From: Sphingomonas ginkgonis
GTDB taxonomy: Bacteria > Pseudomonadota > Alphaproteobacteria > Sphingomonadales > Sphingomonadaceae
Length of the DNA: 64,000 nucleotides
Direction: 5' to 3'
Assembly (NCBI RefSeq): GCF_003970925.1
Contig: NZ_RWJF01000002.1
Span: 14,137 to 78,136, forward strand
This document shows, piece after piece, positions 1 to 8,351 of the stretch (the first letter of the stretch is position 1; every line of letters begins with the position of its first letter). A program made the position numbers and the translations under genes. Below the pieces are notes generated by a model. The model did not search any database. It had not been told where the DNA came from and saw nothing but the letters and a program-made list of their open reading frames with translations.

Positions 1-974
1 ACGCCGAGCGGGAAGGTATAGCCCCACCAGCCAAGGTTAAACGGTACGCCGGCGCGCCAGTAGCGGATGGTGATAAGCGTCGCGAGCGCCAGCCACCACA
101 GGCCGAAGCCCCACAGGCAGAGCCCGGCGACAACGCCGATCCCTTGCGCAACGGTACCGACTCCGGCCAGCCCGTGTGCGGCGAGGATCGCCGGCGCATC
201 CGCCCCGAGCACCAGCATACCCAGCGCCCCGGTGCCGATCGGCCCCAGCGCCAGCCAGGAGGATGCTGCCATGCTCTCGTGCGGGAGCTTATGGAGCGCC
301 ATCCGCAGGATCAGGATGGCGAGGATGCCTAACGCGACCGGCACCGAATAGGCCCACAGCACATAGGAAGTCGCGAGCGTCACGATCTGCGCGTGGGGAT
401 CGGCCAAATGCGGAGCGAGTAGCCCGCCGCTGGCACCCGCCACTTCGGCTGCGACGACCGGCAGCAGCCACACCGCGGTCATGCCGTCCAGGCTGTGCTC
501 GTGGCGGGTGAACATCAGGTACGGGATGAGCACACCGCAGGCGAGCGACATGGCGACGTCGATCCACCACAGGACATGAGCAACCGGCACAATGCCGTCC
601 CCGAACCGCGCGATGCCGAAGGCTAGACAGCCGTTGATGATCGTTGCGAGGCCCATAGGGATCGTCCCGATGAACATCGATACGGTGTTATGCCCGAAGA
701 TGCGCCGCGCCTCGTGCCCGAACATCGCCCAGCGCGCGCCATAGAGAGCGGCGAACAGGATGAAGAGCGCGATGTTGAAGAACCACAACACCTCGCCGAC
801 CGGCTTCAGCGCAGGTCCGATGCCGGGCACCTGTGGCAGCGCGAGCGCGAGGATGCCCGTGCCCATCGTTGCGGCGAACCAGTTGGGTGTGAACTGGCGG
901 ATCATCTCGCGGGGGTGATCGAGCCGGCTGAGCGGCTTGAGGCCGCTTAGAACGGAGTGCGTGTCGGCATTCAT
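1..974 (-). CDS. TDT-family transporter (TehA/SLAC1/SSU1-like), C-terminus outside window
   Basis: A multi-pass inner-membrane protein of the tellurite-resistance/dicarboxylate transporter family, which includes TehA, the plant anion channel SLAC1 and the fungal sulfite exporter SSU1. About 324 codons are visible. The N-terminal motif TPNWFAATMGTGILAL is characteristic and is followed by eight or more hydrophobic segments. The gene runs off the left edge of the window. Its ATG at 974 overlaps the stop codon of the upstream LysR gene (ATGA), so the two are probably co-transcribed and translationally coupled. A sulfite oxidase is encoded divergently, so sulfite export is a plausible role, but the substrate is inferred from context only. 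Confidence 0.8.
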   Translation of the reverse strand, partial: MNADTHSVLSGLKPLSRLDHPREMIRQFTPNWFAATMGTGILALALPQVPGIGPALKPVGEVLWFFNIALFILFAALYGARWAMFGHEARRIFGHNTVSMFIGTIPMGLATIINGCLAFGIARFGDGIVPVAHVLWWIDVAMSLACGVLIPYLMFTRHEHSLDGMTAVWLLPVVAAEVAGASGGLLAPHLADPHAQIVTLATSYVLWAYSVPVALGILAILILRMALHKLPHESMAASSWLALGPIGTGALGMLVLGADAPAILAAHGLAGVGTVAQGIGVVAGLCLWGFGLWWLALATLITIRYWRAGVPFNLGWWGYTFPLG

Positions 975-1843
975 GCGACCTGCTCCTTGATGAGGTCCGT
1001 CAGCGCGTCGGCCGCGCGGGTGCGATAGCGTTCCTTGTGGCGCAGCGCGTGGAAGGCGCGATCGGGCAACCCAAGCGGCAGCTCGACCAGATCGCCGGCC
1101 TTGAGCGCGCGTGCGACGACCAATCGCGACAATACGGAGACGCCGGCACCTGCCTCGACCGCGGTGCGCACTGCTTCGTTGGACGGCAGCGTCATCGCTA
1201 CCGTCAGTTGCATCGGATCGAACCCGCGCGTTCGCAGCACGTCTTCGAAGGTCGAACGCGTGCCTGATCCCTGCTCGCGGACAATCCAGCGTGCAGTGCG
1301 AAGCCAGTCCTCGTCGACATGCCCGACGTCCTCGCGGCCGACCAGTACCATCGGGTCACGCCCGACGATCCAGTGGGCGAGCGCCGGTTCGTTCACCTCG
1401 CCCTCGACGAACCCAAGTTCCGCGGCACCGCTGAGGACTTGCGCTGCCGCGCCCTCAGTGTTGTCGATCGCCAGCTCGACCGCAATCTGCGGGTGGCGCT
1501 CGTGAAAGGCGGCAAGCCTTGCGGGCAACCAGTAGCTTGCGATCGTCTGGCTGGCGACGATCCGCAACGAACCACGGGCAAGCCCGGCATAGTCCGCCAG
1601 CATCGTCTCGGCATGCGCTGCCCGCCCCAGCACCGCGCGCGCTTCCTCCAGAAAGCCGCGGCCTGCTTCGGTCAGCTGGATGCCACGCCCGACACGGTGA
1701 AACAGAGGAACCCCGTAGCGCGCTTCGAGGGCCGCGACCGCGCCGGAGGCAGCGGACTGCGTGACGTTCAGCACCTCTGCTGCCTTGGTGACGTGTTCGC
1801 GCTCGGCGACACCGACGAAGATTCTGAGCTGCTCCAGGGTCAT
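971..1843 (-). CDS. LysR-family transcriptional regulator
   Basis: A 290-residue LysR-type regulator. The N-terminal winged helix-turn-helix (about residues 3-60, beginning MTLEQLRIF and including VTQSAASGAVAALE) is followed by a periplasmic-binding-like effector domain with the usual SLRIVASQTIASYWLP start. The frame is open for 12 more codons upstream, but the ATG at 1843 fits the family N-terminus better. It overlaps the downstream transporter gene by four bases and is divergent from the sulfite oxidase gene. It therefore probably controls the transporter, the oxidase or both through the 150-bp region between them. The effector is unknown; a sulfur oxyanion is a guess from the neighbours. 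Confidence 0.9.
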   Translation of the reverse strand: MTLEQLRIFVGVAEREHVTKAAEVLNVTQSAASGAVAALEARYGVPLFHRVGRGIQLTEAGRGFLEEARAVLGRAAHAETMLADYAGLARGSLRIVASQTIASYWLPARLAAFHERHPQIAVELAIDNTEGAAAQVLSGAAELGFVEGEVNEPALAHWIVGRDPMVLVGREDVGHVDEDWLRTARWIVREQGSGTRSTFEDVLRTRGFDPMQLTVAMTLPSNEAVRTAVEAGAGVSVLSRLVVARALKAGDLVELPLGLPDRAFHALRHKERYRTRAADALTDLIKEQVA

Positions 1844-1894
1844 GCAGCTTGTATCGCGCAAACTGATCGATACGACCAACCGTTTGATCTGTTT

Positions 1895-1916
1895 GTTCCA
1901 ATCTGGATATGGGAAC
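1895..1916. promoter_or_regulatory. Candidate LysR operator dyad
   Basis: An inverted repeat with arms GTTCC (1895-1899) and GGAAC (1912-1916) around a 12-base AT-richer centre. It lies in the divergent region between the LysR gene and the sulfite oxidase gene. Spacing and position suit a LysR-type (T-N11-A class) binding site. There is no direct evidence of binding. Confidence 0.4.
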
Positions 1917-1989
1917 GATCGGTAATCCTTCGTCTGCGATAGTCTTGAAGGCTTGAAGCGATCCGCGCGCTTGCGGCGTTGGTTCGTCC

Positions 1990-3057
1990 ATGAATGATAT
2001 GATCGAGCGCAACTCCGATCCCTACAACGCCGAGCCGACGCCCGGCGCGCTGATCGAGCGGTTCCTGACGCCGCAGGCGCTGTTCTACGTGCGCAGCCAT
2101 GGCGCGGTGCCCGATCTGCCCGCCGATCACCGAATCGAGGTGAGCGGAACGAGTAACGAAAGCCGCTTCTTCTCAGTGGAGGATCTGAAGAGCGCGTTTC
2201 CCAAGCGGACGGTGACGGCGGTTCTCCAGTGCGCCGGCAACCGGCGCACGGATTTTCAGCAGGTCGCCCGGACGTCCGGCGACCCCTGGGACGTGGGAGC
2301 GATCGGCAATGCGGAATGGACCGGCGTACGACTGTCCGACGTACTGGATGCCGTCGGTGCGCCGGATGCGTCCGACCTGTTCGTGGCGTTCACCGGGGCG
2401 GACGAGGTGGACGTCGAAGGCGAGGAAGCATTGTTCGGGGTCTCGATCGCCATGAGCAAGGCGCGGCAACCCGACGTCCTCATTGCTTGGGCGATGAACG
2501 GCGAGCCGCTGACGCCCGAACACGGCGCACCGCTCCGCATGGTGGTGCCGGGCTATGCCGGGGTGCGCAGCGCCAAATGGCTGACACGGATCGAGGTGCG
2601 CGACACGCCCTCCGACGCACCCATCCAGGCGCACGACTACAAGCTCTTTCCCGCCGATGTGACGAGCGACACCGTCGAGTGGGACCAGGGTCTCACGATC
2701 AATGCCATGCCGCTCAACGCCGCGATCTGCTCGCCCGGCTCCGGTGAAATCCTGTCGGCCGGGGAGGTGCGGATCGAGGGTTACGCCATCGCCTATGATC
2801 GCCGCGTCTCCCGGGTCGAAGTGTCGGTGAACGGCGGTCGTGACTGGCAACAGGCGACGTTCGCCGATGATCCGGAGACGCACTGGGGTTGGCGGCGCTG
2901 GACCCTCGACGCCACGCTCCCCAAAGGTCGCCAGCACCTTGTCGTGCGCGCCTTCGACGAAGCTGGACAGGGACAGCCCGAACGGCCGGACACGATGTGG
3001 AACTTCGCCGGCTATCTGTGCACCGCCTGGCACCACGTACACGTGCTGGTCGAATGA
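1990..3057 (+). CDS. Molybdenum cofactor-dependent sulfite oxidase-family enzyme
   Basis: A 355-residue enzyme of the sulfite oxidase family: an N-terminal molybdopterin-binding domain followed by a C-terminal Mo-cofactor dimerisation domain (from about residue 230, with YAIAYDRRVSRVEVSVNGG). The family motif LQCAGNRR is present, with Cys81 as the expected molybdenum ligand. There is no haem b5 domain, so it resembles the haem-free plant and bacterial enzymes that oxidise sulfite to sulfate. No signal peptide is visible, so it is probably cytoplasmic unless a longer start is used. It is divergent from the LysR-TDT pair and its stop overlaps the next start (ATGA). Confidence 0.88.
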   Translation: MNDMIERNSDPYNAEPTPGALIERFLTPQALFYVRSHGAVPDLPADHRIEVSGTSNESRFFSVEDLKSAFPKRTVTAVLQCAGNRRTDFQQVARTSGDPWDVGAIGNAEWTGVRLSDVLDAVGAPDASDLFVAFTGADEVDVEGEEALFGVSIAMSKARQPDVLIAWAMNGEPLTPEHGAPLRMVVPGYAGVRSAKWLTRIEVRDTPSDAPIQAHDYKLFPADVTSDTVEWDQGLTINAMPLNAAICSPGSGEILSAGEVRIEGYAIAYDRRVSRVEVSVNGGRDWQQATFADDPETHWGWRRWTLDATLPKGRQHLVVRAFDEAGQGQPERPDTMWNFAGYLCTAWHHVHVLVE

Positions 3058-3566
3058 CCGAAGCGTCAGCTGCATCGGATATCGCCTTCTGGATCGATGC
3101 GATCGGCCGGCTGGTGATTGCGACCGCGGCCGGGATGGTGCTCGGCTGGGAACGCTCGCGCGAGAACCGGCAGATCATGGGCTTGCGGACGCTGGGCCTC
3201 GTCGGTCTGGCGAGCTGCATCGCCGTGCAGGCGATCGTGCACAGTGGCTTGCCAAATGTGAACGCCGATGCCGCAGGACGGGCGATGCAGGGCATTCTGT
3301 CCGGCGTCGGCTTCATCGGTGCCGGCGCTGTGCTGCGGGTCGGCCAGGGTCAGGAAGTGCATGGGCTGGCGACCGCCGCATGCATCTGGGTCACAGCCAC
3401 GATCGGCGCGGCAGCAGGGTTGGCGGTGTGGCCGCTCATCATCGGCGGGTTGAGCCTTGCGATGCTCGTACTGTTCGTCGGCGCTCCGCTCGAACGTCGC
3501 ATTCGCGAGCGGGCCAGGCTGACTCCGGCAGAGGCCGACCGGAAGGATGCCGAGCGCAAGCCGTGA
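3054..3566 (+). CDS. MgtC/SapB-family membrane protein
   Basis: A 170-residue inner-membrane protein with four to five hydrophobic segments. It carries the MgtC/SapB signature region GMVLGWERSRENR followed by MGLRTLGLVGL and GVGFIGAGAVLR, and lacks the cytoplasmic ACT-like C-terminus of the longer MgtC proteins. The ATG at 3054 overlaps the sulfite oxidase stop (ATGA), which argues for this start and for co-transcription. Family members influence magnesium homeostasis, acid tolerance or ATP synthase activity. The role here is not known. Confidence 0.85.
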   Translation: MTEASAASDIAFWIDAIGRLVIATAAGMVLGWERSRENRQIMGLRTLGLVGLASCIAVQAIVHSGLPNVNADAAGRAMQGILSGVGFIGAGAVLRVGQGQEVHGLATAACIWVTATIGAAAGLAVWPLIIGGLSLAMLVLFVGAPLERRIRERARLTPAEADRKDAERKP

Positions 3567-3617
3567 TCCCGCTGGTCCGCCCAGTGCCTGTCGGCGCTGA
3601 GAACCGGCCAGGCGCTA

Positions 3618-4388
3618 TCAGGACACAAGCGCCGCATCGGCCTGGCGCCGGACCTCGTTGGCGATCGGATGCAGCTCGGCAGCGGGGCGCTCCCCCACCA
3701 CACTATAGCCGATCCCGTCGACCGCCCATGTGACCCGGCCCATGGTCCCGCTGGACGTGCTGGTCATGCTTGCGCTCTTGTCGATTTGCATGGGCCTCGT
3801 CAGCACCGCGAGCTTCGACGCTTGCGGTCCATCGTAGAGGAGCAGCGCCGCAGGGCCGTGGGGCGTCGCGACCAATCGCCCCCCGCCATAGCGGTAACCC
3901 GCTGCGCTGAGGTCCGGGATCGTGACGCGCTCACCCAATCGAGCGGAGGTCCATCGGATCAGCATGGCGCGCTGGTCGGGGCCGATCTCCGCTGGTCGTA
4001 TCCGGTCGGCGGCATAGACACGGAAATTGTCACTCGCCTCGTTGGCCAGCGCCGCGATACCCGCGCGGGGTTCGCCACTCCAACGCGCGCTCGACCAGCC
4101 CCCGCCAAACCCGACCGTCAACAGAAGCGACGCGGCGATGGCGAGTTGCCAACGCGGTTGGCGTTGCCGTCCCCTGATGGCTGCAACGCGCATCGTCGCC
4201 GGGATAGGTTCATCCGCGATCGGGGCAAACAGGGATGCAAGGGCTCGCGCCTGCTCCGCCTGCTCCCGCAAACGGGCATGCAAGTCCGGCTGGCCTTCAA
4301 GGTAGGCGTCGACCAGACGCTGCCGCTCGGGCGACAGCCTTCCATCGATCCACGCGGCCAGATCGTCTTCTCCGATCGGGCTGGTCAT
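3618..4388 (-). CDS. Anti-sigma factor, single-pass membrane protein
   Basis: A 256-residue protein with a cytoplasmic N-terminus (about residues 1-90), one transmembrane segment (about 95-115, LAIAASLLLTVGFGGGW) and a periplasmic C-terminal domain. It starts by a four-base overlap with the ECF sigma gene, the classical arrangement for a sigma/anti-sigma pair. The N-terminal part resembles anti-sigma domains (EDDLAAWIDGRLSPERQ) but lacks the HxxxCxxC zinc motif, so it is not a ZAS-type anti-sigma. It should bind the neighbouring sigma factor until a periplasmic signal releases it. The signal is unknown. Confidence 0.8.
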   Translation of the reverse strand: MTSPIGEDDLAAWIDGRLSPERQRLVDAYLEGQPDLHARLREQAEQARALASLFAPIADEPIPATMRVAAIRGRQRQPRWQLAIAASLLLTVGFGGGWSSARWSGEPRAGIAALANEASDNFRVYAADRIRPAEIGPDQRAMLIRWTSARLGERVTIPDLSAAGYRYGGGRLVATPHGPAALLLYDGPQASKLAVLTRPMQIDKSASMTSTSSGTMGRVTWAVDGIGYSVVGERPAAELHPIANEVRRQADAALVS

Positions 4389-4894
4389 TGCACACTCCTC
4401 AATCGCGGCCGTTCACCCTCTCGGATGAGTGTCGCCAGACGGTCGCGCCCCCGCGATATGCGCGACATCACCGTTCCCAGCGGCACGCCGACGACGGCAG
4501 CGACTTCCCCATATGACAGACCTTCGACGGAAATGAGGAGCAGCACCGTCCGCTGCTCCTCGGGCAACGCATCAAGGGCGCGCAACAGGTCGCGGTGGTG
4601 CAGACCCGTGTCCTGATCGGCCGGGCGGCCGAGCGCAGCGTCGTCTACGAGGTGGAGCGGAACCGCCGTACCTCGCCGGCTATGCTGCCGCTGATGGTCG
4701 ACCAACAGATTGTGCAGGATCGCGTAGACCCATGGGCGAACCTCCGTCCCGCGTCGTTGCCGCCAGCGCCCGACCGCACGCTCAAGGCAATCCTGCACCA
4801 CGTCATCCGCCATCGCCTGATCGCGCAACCACGACCGGGCATAGCGGCGCAGACCGGGGATCAGTGGCTCGATCGCGGCGGCAAGCGGGTCCAT
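4385..4894 (-). CDS. ECF-subfamily RNA polymerase sigma factor
   Basis: A 169-residue sigma-70 factor of the extracytoplasmic function group. Region 2 includes MADDVVQDCLERAVGRW and RPWVYAILHNLLVDHQR. Region 4 is near the C-terminus, with LPEEQRTVLLLISVEGLSYGEVA and a VPLGTVMSRISRGRDRL recognition helix. There is no sigma region 3 or extra C-terminal domain. It is preceded by the DUF305 and beta-propeller genes on the same strand with 1-2 base gaps and overlaps the anti-sigma gene. The four genes look like one self-controlled operon read from about 6720 to 3618. Confidence 0.93.
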   Translation of the reverse strand: MDPLAAAIEPLIPGLRRYARSWLRDQAMADDVVQDCLERAVGRWRQRRGTEVRPWVYAILHNLLVDHQRQHSRRGTAVPLHLVDDAALGRPADQDTGLHHRDLLRALDALPEEQRTVLLLISVEGLSYGEVAAVVGVPLGTVMSRISRGRDRLATLIREGERPRLRSVQ

Positions 4895-4895
4895 C

Positions 4896-6335
4896 TCAGT
4901 CGCGCTGCACCTGCACGATGCGGCCCGGAGCGCCGTTCACCACCTCGGCGACCGCCAGAAAACGCCGGGGTGCCGCTGCACTGCCCTGAACGATCTGCCG
5001 GATCGGACCCGATGCGTTGACGATCGCCGCACCTGCCGGATTGCTCATGAAGTTCGCAAGCGGCTCTACCGCACCGCTGCCGTCCGCGTTGGCGGTGAGC
5101 ACGAGCATGAAAGGCTTCTTGGGCTGCAGACCGGTAACGGCACTCTGCACGACCTGAATGATGCCCTGGTCGAAGAGGGTAATGCTGCTTGCCGCACCAT
5201 TGCCGCCAACCGGCCCCATGGTCAGATGCACCGCCTTGCCTGCCGTACCGAGCGGCTGGAGATTGTCGGTGCCGGGGCCTGTCGGAACAGCGTTCGGCAC
5301 ATAGGCGATCGCCTGCGGTGCCTGTCCGACCGGCACGGTGGCAACGACCTTGTTGCCGGCGGTGTCGACCGCGGCAAGTTCATCGGCATTCTCCAGCCCG
5401 ACATAGATGCGCTGGCCGTCGCCCGATGGCCAGACGCCGTGCGGCATCTTGCCGACCGGGATGGTGGCGACGGGCGCGAAGTCGGACGTGCGGAACACCT
5501 TCACCGCGTTTTCCCCGCCCACCGTGACATAGGCGAACTGCCCGCGCGCCGTGCGGGCGAAGTTGACGTGATTGGTGATCGGCCCGGTATCCAGCACCTT
5601 GAGGATCGCGAAAGGCGGCTTGGCATCGAATGCGACCGTCTTGCCGATGTCCTTCAGCGTGAACCACACCTGCTTGCCGTCCGGCGTCGCGGCGATGTTG
5701 GGACAGAACGGGCTCGGCTGCGCCACCTGTCCGACCTGCGCGTGGGTTGCGACATCGAACACGGCCAGCACCGGATTGAACGAGGAACAGACATAGCCGT
5801 ATCGGCCATCGGGAGAGAAGATCGTCATGCCCGGACCACCGGGCGTCTTGATGCGACCGGTCTCCTTGTACGTCGTGGGGTCGAGCACGGCGATGTAATC
5901 CTCGCCGCGTACCGTAACCCACACCTCCTTGCCATCCGGCGTGAAGAACGCCTCGTGCGGACTGCGACCGACATAGGTCGAATGCTTGACGGTGTTGGTG
6001 GCGGTGTCGATCCAGGAAACGGCGTTCGACCCGATCGACACGACCGCCAATGTTTTTCCGTCCGGCGAAAAGCCGAGTCCGTGAACCAGCACCTGCCCCT
6101 TGTAGAGCGGGGAGAAGTTCATCGGCTGCGGATCGCCGAGTTTGATGACGCCAAGCAACCTGTTGTCGGCCGGATCCGTCACCGACACCGTGTTGGAGAA
6201 TTGTTCGGATGCATAGACGCGGTCGCGGTGGCTGACGGGCACGTCTCTGGCGTTCCACGGCGCCTGCTGTGCCATCACGATGCTCGGGGCGGCGCTCACC
6301 AGCAAGGCGGCCGCGCGCAGGATGGTCCGGATCAT
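4896..6335 (-). CDS. Secreted YVTN-type beta-propeller protein
   Basis: A 479-residue protein with a Sec signal peptide (hydrophobic RAAALLVSAAPSIVMA, cleavage probably after the VMA). It then has repeated beta-propeller blades with YVTN-like units (for example VYASEQFSNTVSVTD, VGRSPHEAFFTPDGKEVWVT, VGKMPHGVWPSGDGQRIYVG). The last 120 residues form a different C-terminal domain. Such proteins are usually periplasmic or surface proteins that bind ligands, sometimes metals, and their enzymatic role is seldom known. It lies one base after the DUF305 gene and one base before the sigma gene, so it may be part of what the ECF sigma factor senses or controls. Confidence 0.85.
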   Translation of the reverse strand: MIRTILRAAALLVSAAPSIVMAQQAPWNARDVPVSHRDRVYASEQFSNTVSVTDPADNRLLGVIKLGDPQPMNFSPLYKGQVLVHGLGFSPDGKTLAVVSIGSNAVSWIDTATNTVKHSTYVGRSPHEAFFTPDGKEVWVTVRGEDYIAVLDPTTYKETGRIKTPGGPGMTIFSPDGRYGYVCSSFNPVLAVFDVATHAQVGQVAQPSPFCPNIAATPDGKQVWFTLKDIGKTVAFDAKPPFAILKVLDTGPITNHVNFARTARGQFAYVTVGGENAVKVFRTSDFAPVATIPVGKMPHGVWPSGDGQRIYVGLENADELAAVDTAGNKVVATVPVGQAPQAIAYVPNAVPTGPGTDNLQPLGTAGKAVHLTMGPVGGNGAASSITLFDQGIIQVVQSAVTGLQPKKPFMLVLTANADGSGAVEPLANFMSNPAGAAIVNASGPIRQIVQGSAAAPRRFLAVAEVVNGAPGRIVQVQRD

Positions 6336-6336
6336 G

Positions 6337-6720
6337 TCAGTGCTCCATATGGCTGTGGTGGTCGCCGCCCTGCGTCGGGGCTGGCGTCGAAGGGGGTAGC
6401 GGCTGACCGATCGCCAACTTCATGGCGGCGATCTCCTGCTGCTGATCGATGATGATCTCCTGCGCAATGCGCTTGAGCTGCTCGTTATGGCCGTAGCGCA
6501 GCTCTGCCACCGCCATATCAATGGCGCCCTGGTGATGCGGAAGCATCATCGCGACGAAGTCGCGGTCGACGTCGCCGGACGGCTTGACCATCATGCCCGC
6601 CATCATCCGGTCCATCGCGGCAGATACCATGCTGGCGTAGCCATTGGCGGGGGCGGCCGCGACTGCGCCGGTGAGCATGGCCGAAGTAGTCAGACCCAGC
6701 ATCCAATTTCGTCTACGCAT
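6337..6720 (-). CDS. DUF305-domain exported protein
   Basis: A 127-residue protein of the DUF305 (ferritin-like helical) family, which is common in metal-resistance clusters. The core motif MMLPHHQGAIDMA is present (about residues 57-69), as is the later helical segment QEIIIDQQQEIAAMK. The N-terminus is a twin-arginine-like or Sec signal (MRRRNWMLGLTTSAMLTGAVAAAP). The C-terminus is His-rich (GGDHHSHMEH). The frame is open 23 codons further upstream, but the ATG at 6720 gives the best signal peptide. It heads the beta-propeller/sigma/anti-sigma operon. Copper or another soft metal is a reasonable guess for its ligand. Confidence 0.8.
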   Translation of the reverse strand: MRRRNWMLGLTTSAMLTGAVAAAPANGYASMVSAAMDRMMAGMMVKPSGDVDRDFVAMMLPHHQGAIDMAVAELRYGHNEQLKRIAQEIIIDQQQEIAAMKLAIGQPLPPSTPAPTQGGDHHSHMEH

Positions 6721-6871
6721 AAGCCTCCGGCGCATCAGTCTCGAAAGCGTAGACGACGCCCGTCGGGGTTTATTCCATGGGTGAGCCAATTATTGATCCT
6801 CAGCAAAACAATGGTCTCATCGTGACCCTGCCGTTGGTTGACCAGGTCGCCGTCGGACAGCATATGGTCGG

Positions 6872-6945
6872 GCACGGCGATGGATTTCCGCCGGGCCATT
6901 CGGCCGAACCGCCCTCGCAAGGGCCGATGATTCCTACCAGGCGCC
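6872..6945 (+). promoter_or_regulatory. Fluoride riboswitch (crcB motif)
   Basis: The sequence follows the fluoride aptamer pattern. GGCGATGG opens at 6876 and a CCGCC pairing strand follows at 6889-6893. A variable GGCC hairpin leads to AACCGCCCT, then AGGGC and finally GATGATTCCTACC at 6926-6938. The GGA...TCC pseudoknot positions of the known aptamer can be drawn. It sits 20-90 bases upstream of the GTG start of a CLC-F type channel gene, the expected target. Binding of fluoride normally turns such genes on. The match is by eye, not by a covariance model. Confidence 0.85.
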
Positions 6946-6966
6946 GCAAGGCAGCAAGGAGGAATC

Positions 6967-8325
6967 GTGCGCGCGACATTTCGCAATCTCTACGACCAGT
7001 TCAACATGGCAGCGTTCATTCGCGATCGCCGCACCCATGCCATGTCGGTGCTGCGGTGGGCTTTGATCCTGGTCCCGATGGCCGCAACGGTGGGAACGCT
7101 CTGCGCGGCCTTCTTGTGGAGCCTCGATGCCGTGACCCGGCTTCGCTTTGCCTTTCCCTGGCTGCTCTACCTGCTGCCGATCGGCGGGTTCATGGTCGGA
7201 CTGCTCTACCATCTGACAGGGCGCTCGGTCGAAGGCGGTAACAACCTCATCGTCGAGCAGATCCACGAACCGGGGGGCGGCGTGCCGCTGCGCATGGCCC
7301 CGCTCATTTTCTTCGGCACGGTCGTGACACATCTGTTTGGTGGATCGGCGGGACGCGAAGGCACCGCCGTGCAATTGGGCGGCAGTCTTTCCGGCGGGTT
7401 CGGGCGCGCCCTCAAGCTGGATACGCAAGCTACGCGCATCCTGCTGATGACGGGGATCGCGGCAGGGTTCGGCGCAGTGTTCGGGACGCCGATTGCGGGA
7501 GCGGTCTTCGCGCTGGAGGTGCTGGCGATTGGCCGGGTCGAGTATCGCGCGCTGGTGCCGTGCCTGGTCGCGGCACTGGTCGGCGACTGGACCTGTCTTG
7601 CCTGGGGCATTCACCACGGTATCTACCATGTCGATGCGACAGTGCCGGTCGACGCTCTAATCGTCATCAAGGCTGGCGTCGCGGGCGTCGTATTCGGGTT
7701 GGTCGGACTAGCTTTTGCGGAGGCCAATCATGCGCTTGGCGGATGGCTGAAGCGCATGGTGCCTTATGGCCCACTACGACCCGTCATCGGTGGCGTGGCC
7801 TTGATCGCACTGGTCTGGCTGTTCGGAACGCGCGACTATCTCGGCCTTGGCACGCTCGCCGCGACATCGGACGGCCTGACCATCGCCAGCTTCTTTGGTC
7901 CCGACACCCATCCATGGAGCTGGGCGCTGAAGCTGCTCTTTACCGTCGTGACCCTGAGCGCTGGCTTCAAGGGCGGAGAGGTGACGCCGCTGTTCTTCAT
8001 TGGCGCGGCGCTCGGCAATGCGCTCGCGCCCATGTTCGGAGTGCCGACGGGGGTCTTCGCGGCGATCGGCTTCGTTGCGCTGTTCGCGGGTGCTGCCAAC
8101 ACGCCGCTTGCCTGCACGTTCATGGGGATCGAATTGTTCGGGGCGGCCTATGCTGTGCCGATCGCGGTCGCATGCTTCGTCGCCTACCTTTGCTCGGGTC
8201 ATAACGGCATTTATCTGTCGCAGCGCGTCGCAGTCCCCAAGGTGCCTGCTGCGCACCTCACACCCGATGCGACCCTGCGTGACGCCCGCACGCACCGTGC
8301 TTCCCGCCGACGCTCGCGCGTCTGA
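6967..8325 (+). CDS. CLC-F type fluoride/proton antiporter (EriC-F family)
   Basis: A 452-residue CLC-family membrane protein with about ten helices. Where chloride channels have GSGIP and GREGP it has EGGNNLIVEQI and GGSAGREGTAVQLGG, the form found in the fluoride-exporting CLC-F branch. GFKGGEVTPLFFIGAALGN near the C-terminal half is the conserved third CLC motif. It should export fluoride in exchange for protons. The GTG start at 6967 is preceded by a strong AAGGAGGAAT ribosome site and directly follows a fluoride riboswitch, which supports the substrate. A DUF190-like remnant follows. Some annotations would simply call it a voltage-gated chloride channel. Confidence 0.88.
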   Translation: MRATFRNLYDQFNMAAFIRDRRTHAMSVLRWALILVPMAATVGTLCAAFLWSLDAVTRLRFAFPWLLYLLPIGGFMVGLLYHLTGRSVEGGNNLIVEQIHEPGGGVPLRMAPLIFFGTVVTHLFGGSAGREGTAVQLGGSLSGGFGRALKLDTQATRILLMTGIAAGFGAVFGTPIAGAVFALEVLAIGRVEYRALVPCLVAALVGDWTCLAWGIHHGIYHVDATVPVDALIVIKAGVAGVVFGLVGLAFAEANHALGGWLKRMVPYGPLRPVIGGVALIALVWLFGTRDYLGLGTLAATSDGLTIASFFGPDTHPWSWALKLLFTVVTLSAGFKGGEVTPLFFIGAALGNALAPMFGVPTGVFAAIGFVALFAGAANTPLACTFMGIELFGAAYAVPIAVACFVAYLCSGHNGIYLSQRVAVPKVPAAHLTPDATLRDARTHRASRRRSRV

Positions 8326-8351
8326 TCCTGCTTCCTATCGAAAGGCCCGTT

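Noticed and set aside
5226..6452. Long rightward open frame of about 400 codons opposite the beta-propeller gene
   Set aside because: It is antisense to a gene with a signal peptide, repeated blades and operon context; the composition is Arg/His-rich as expected for a shadow frame in high-GC DNA.
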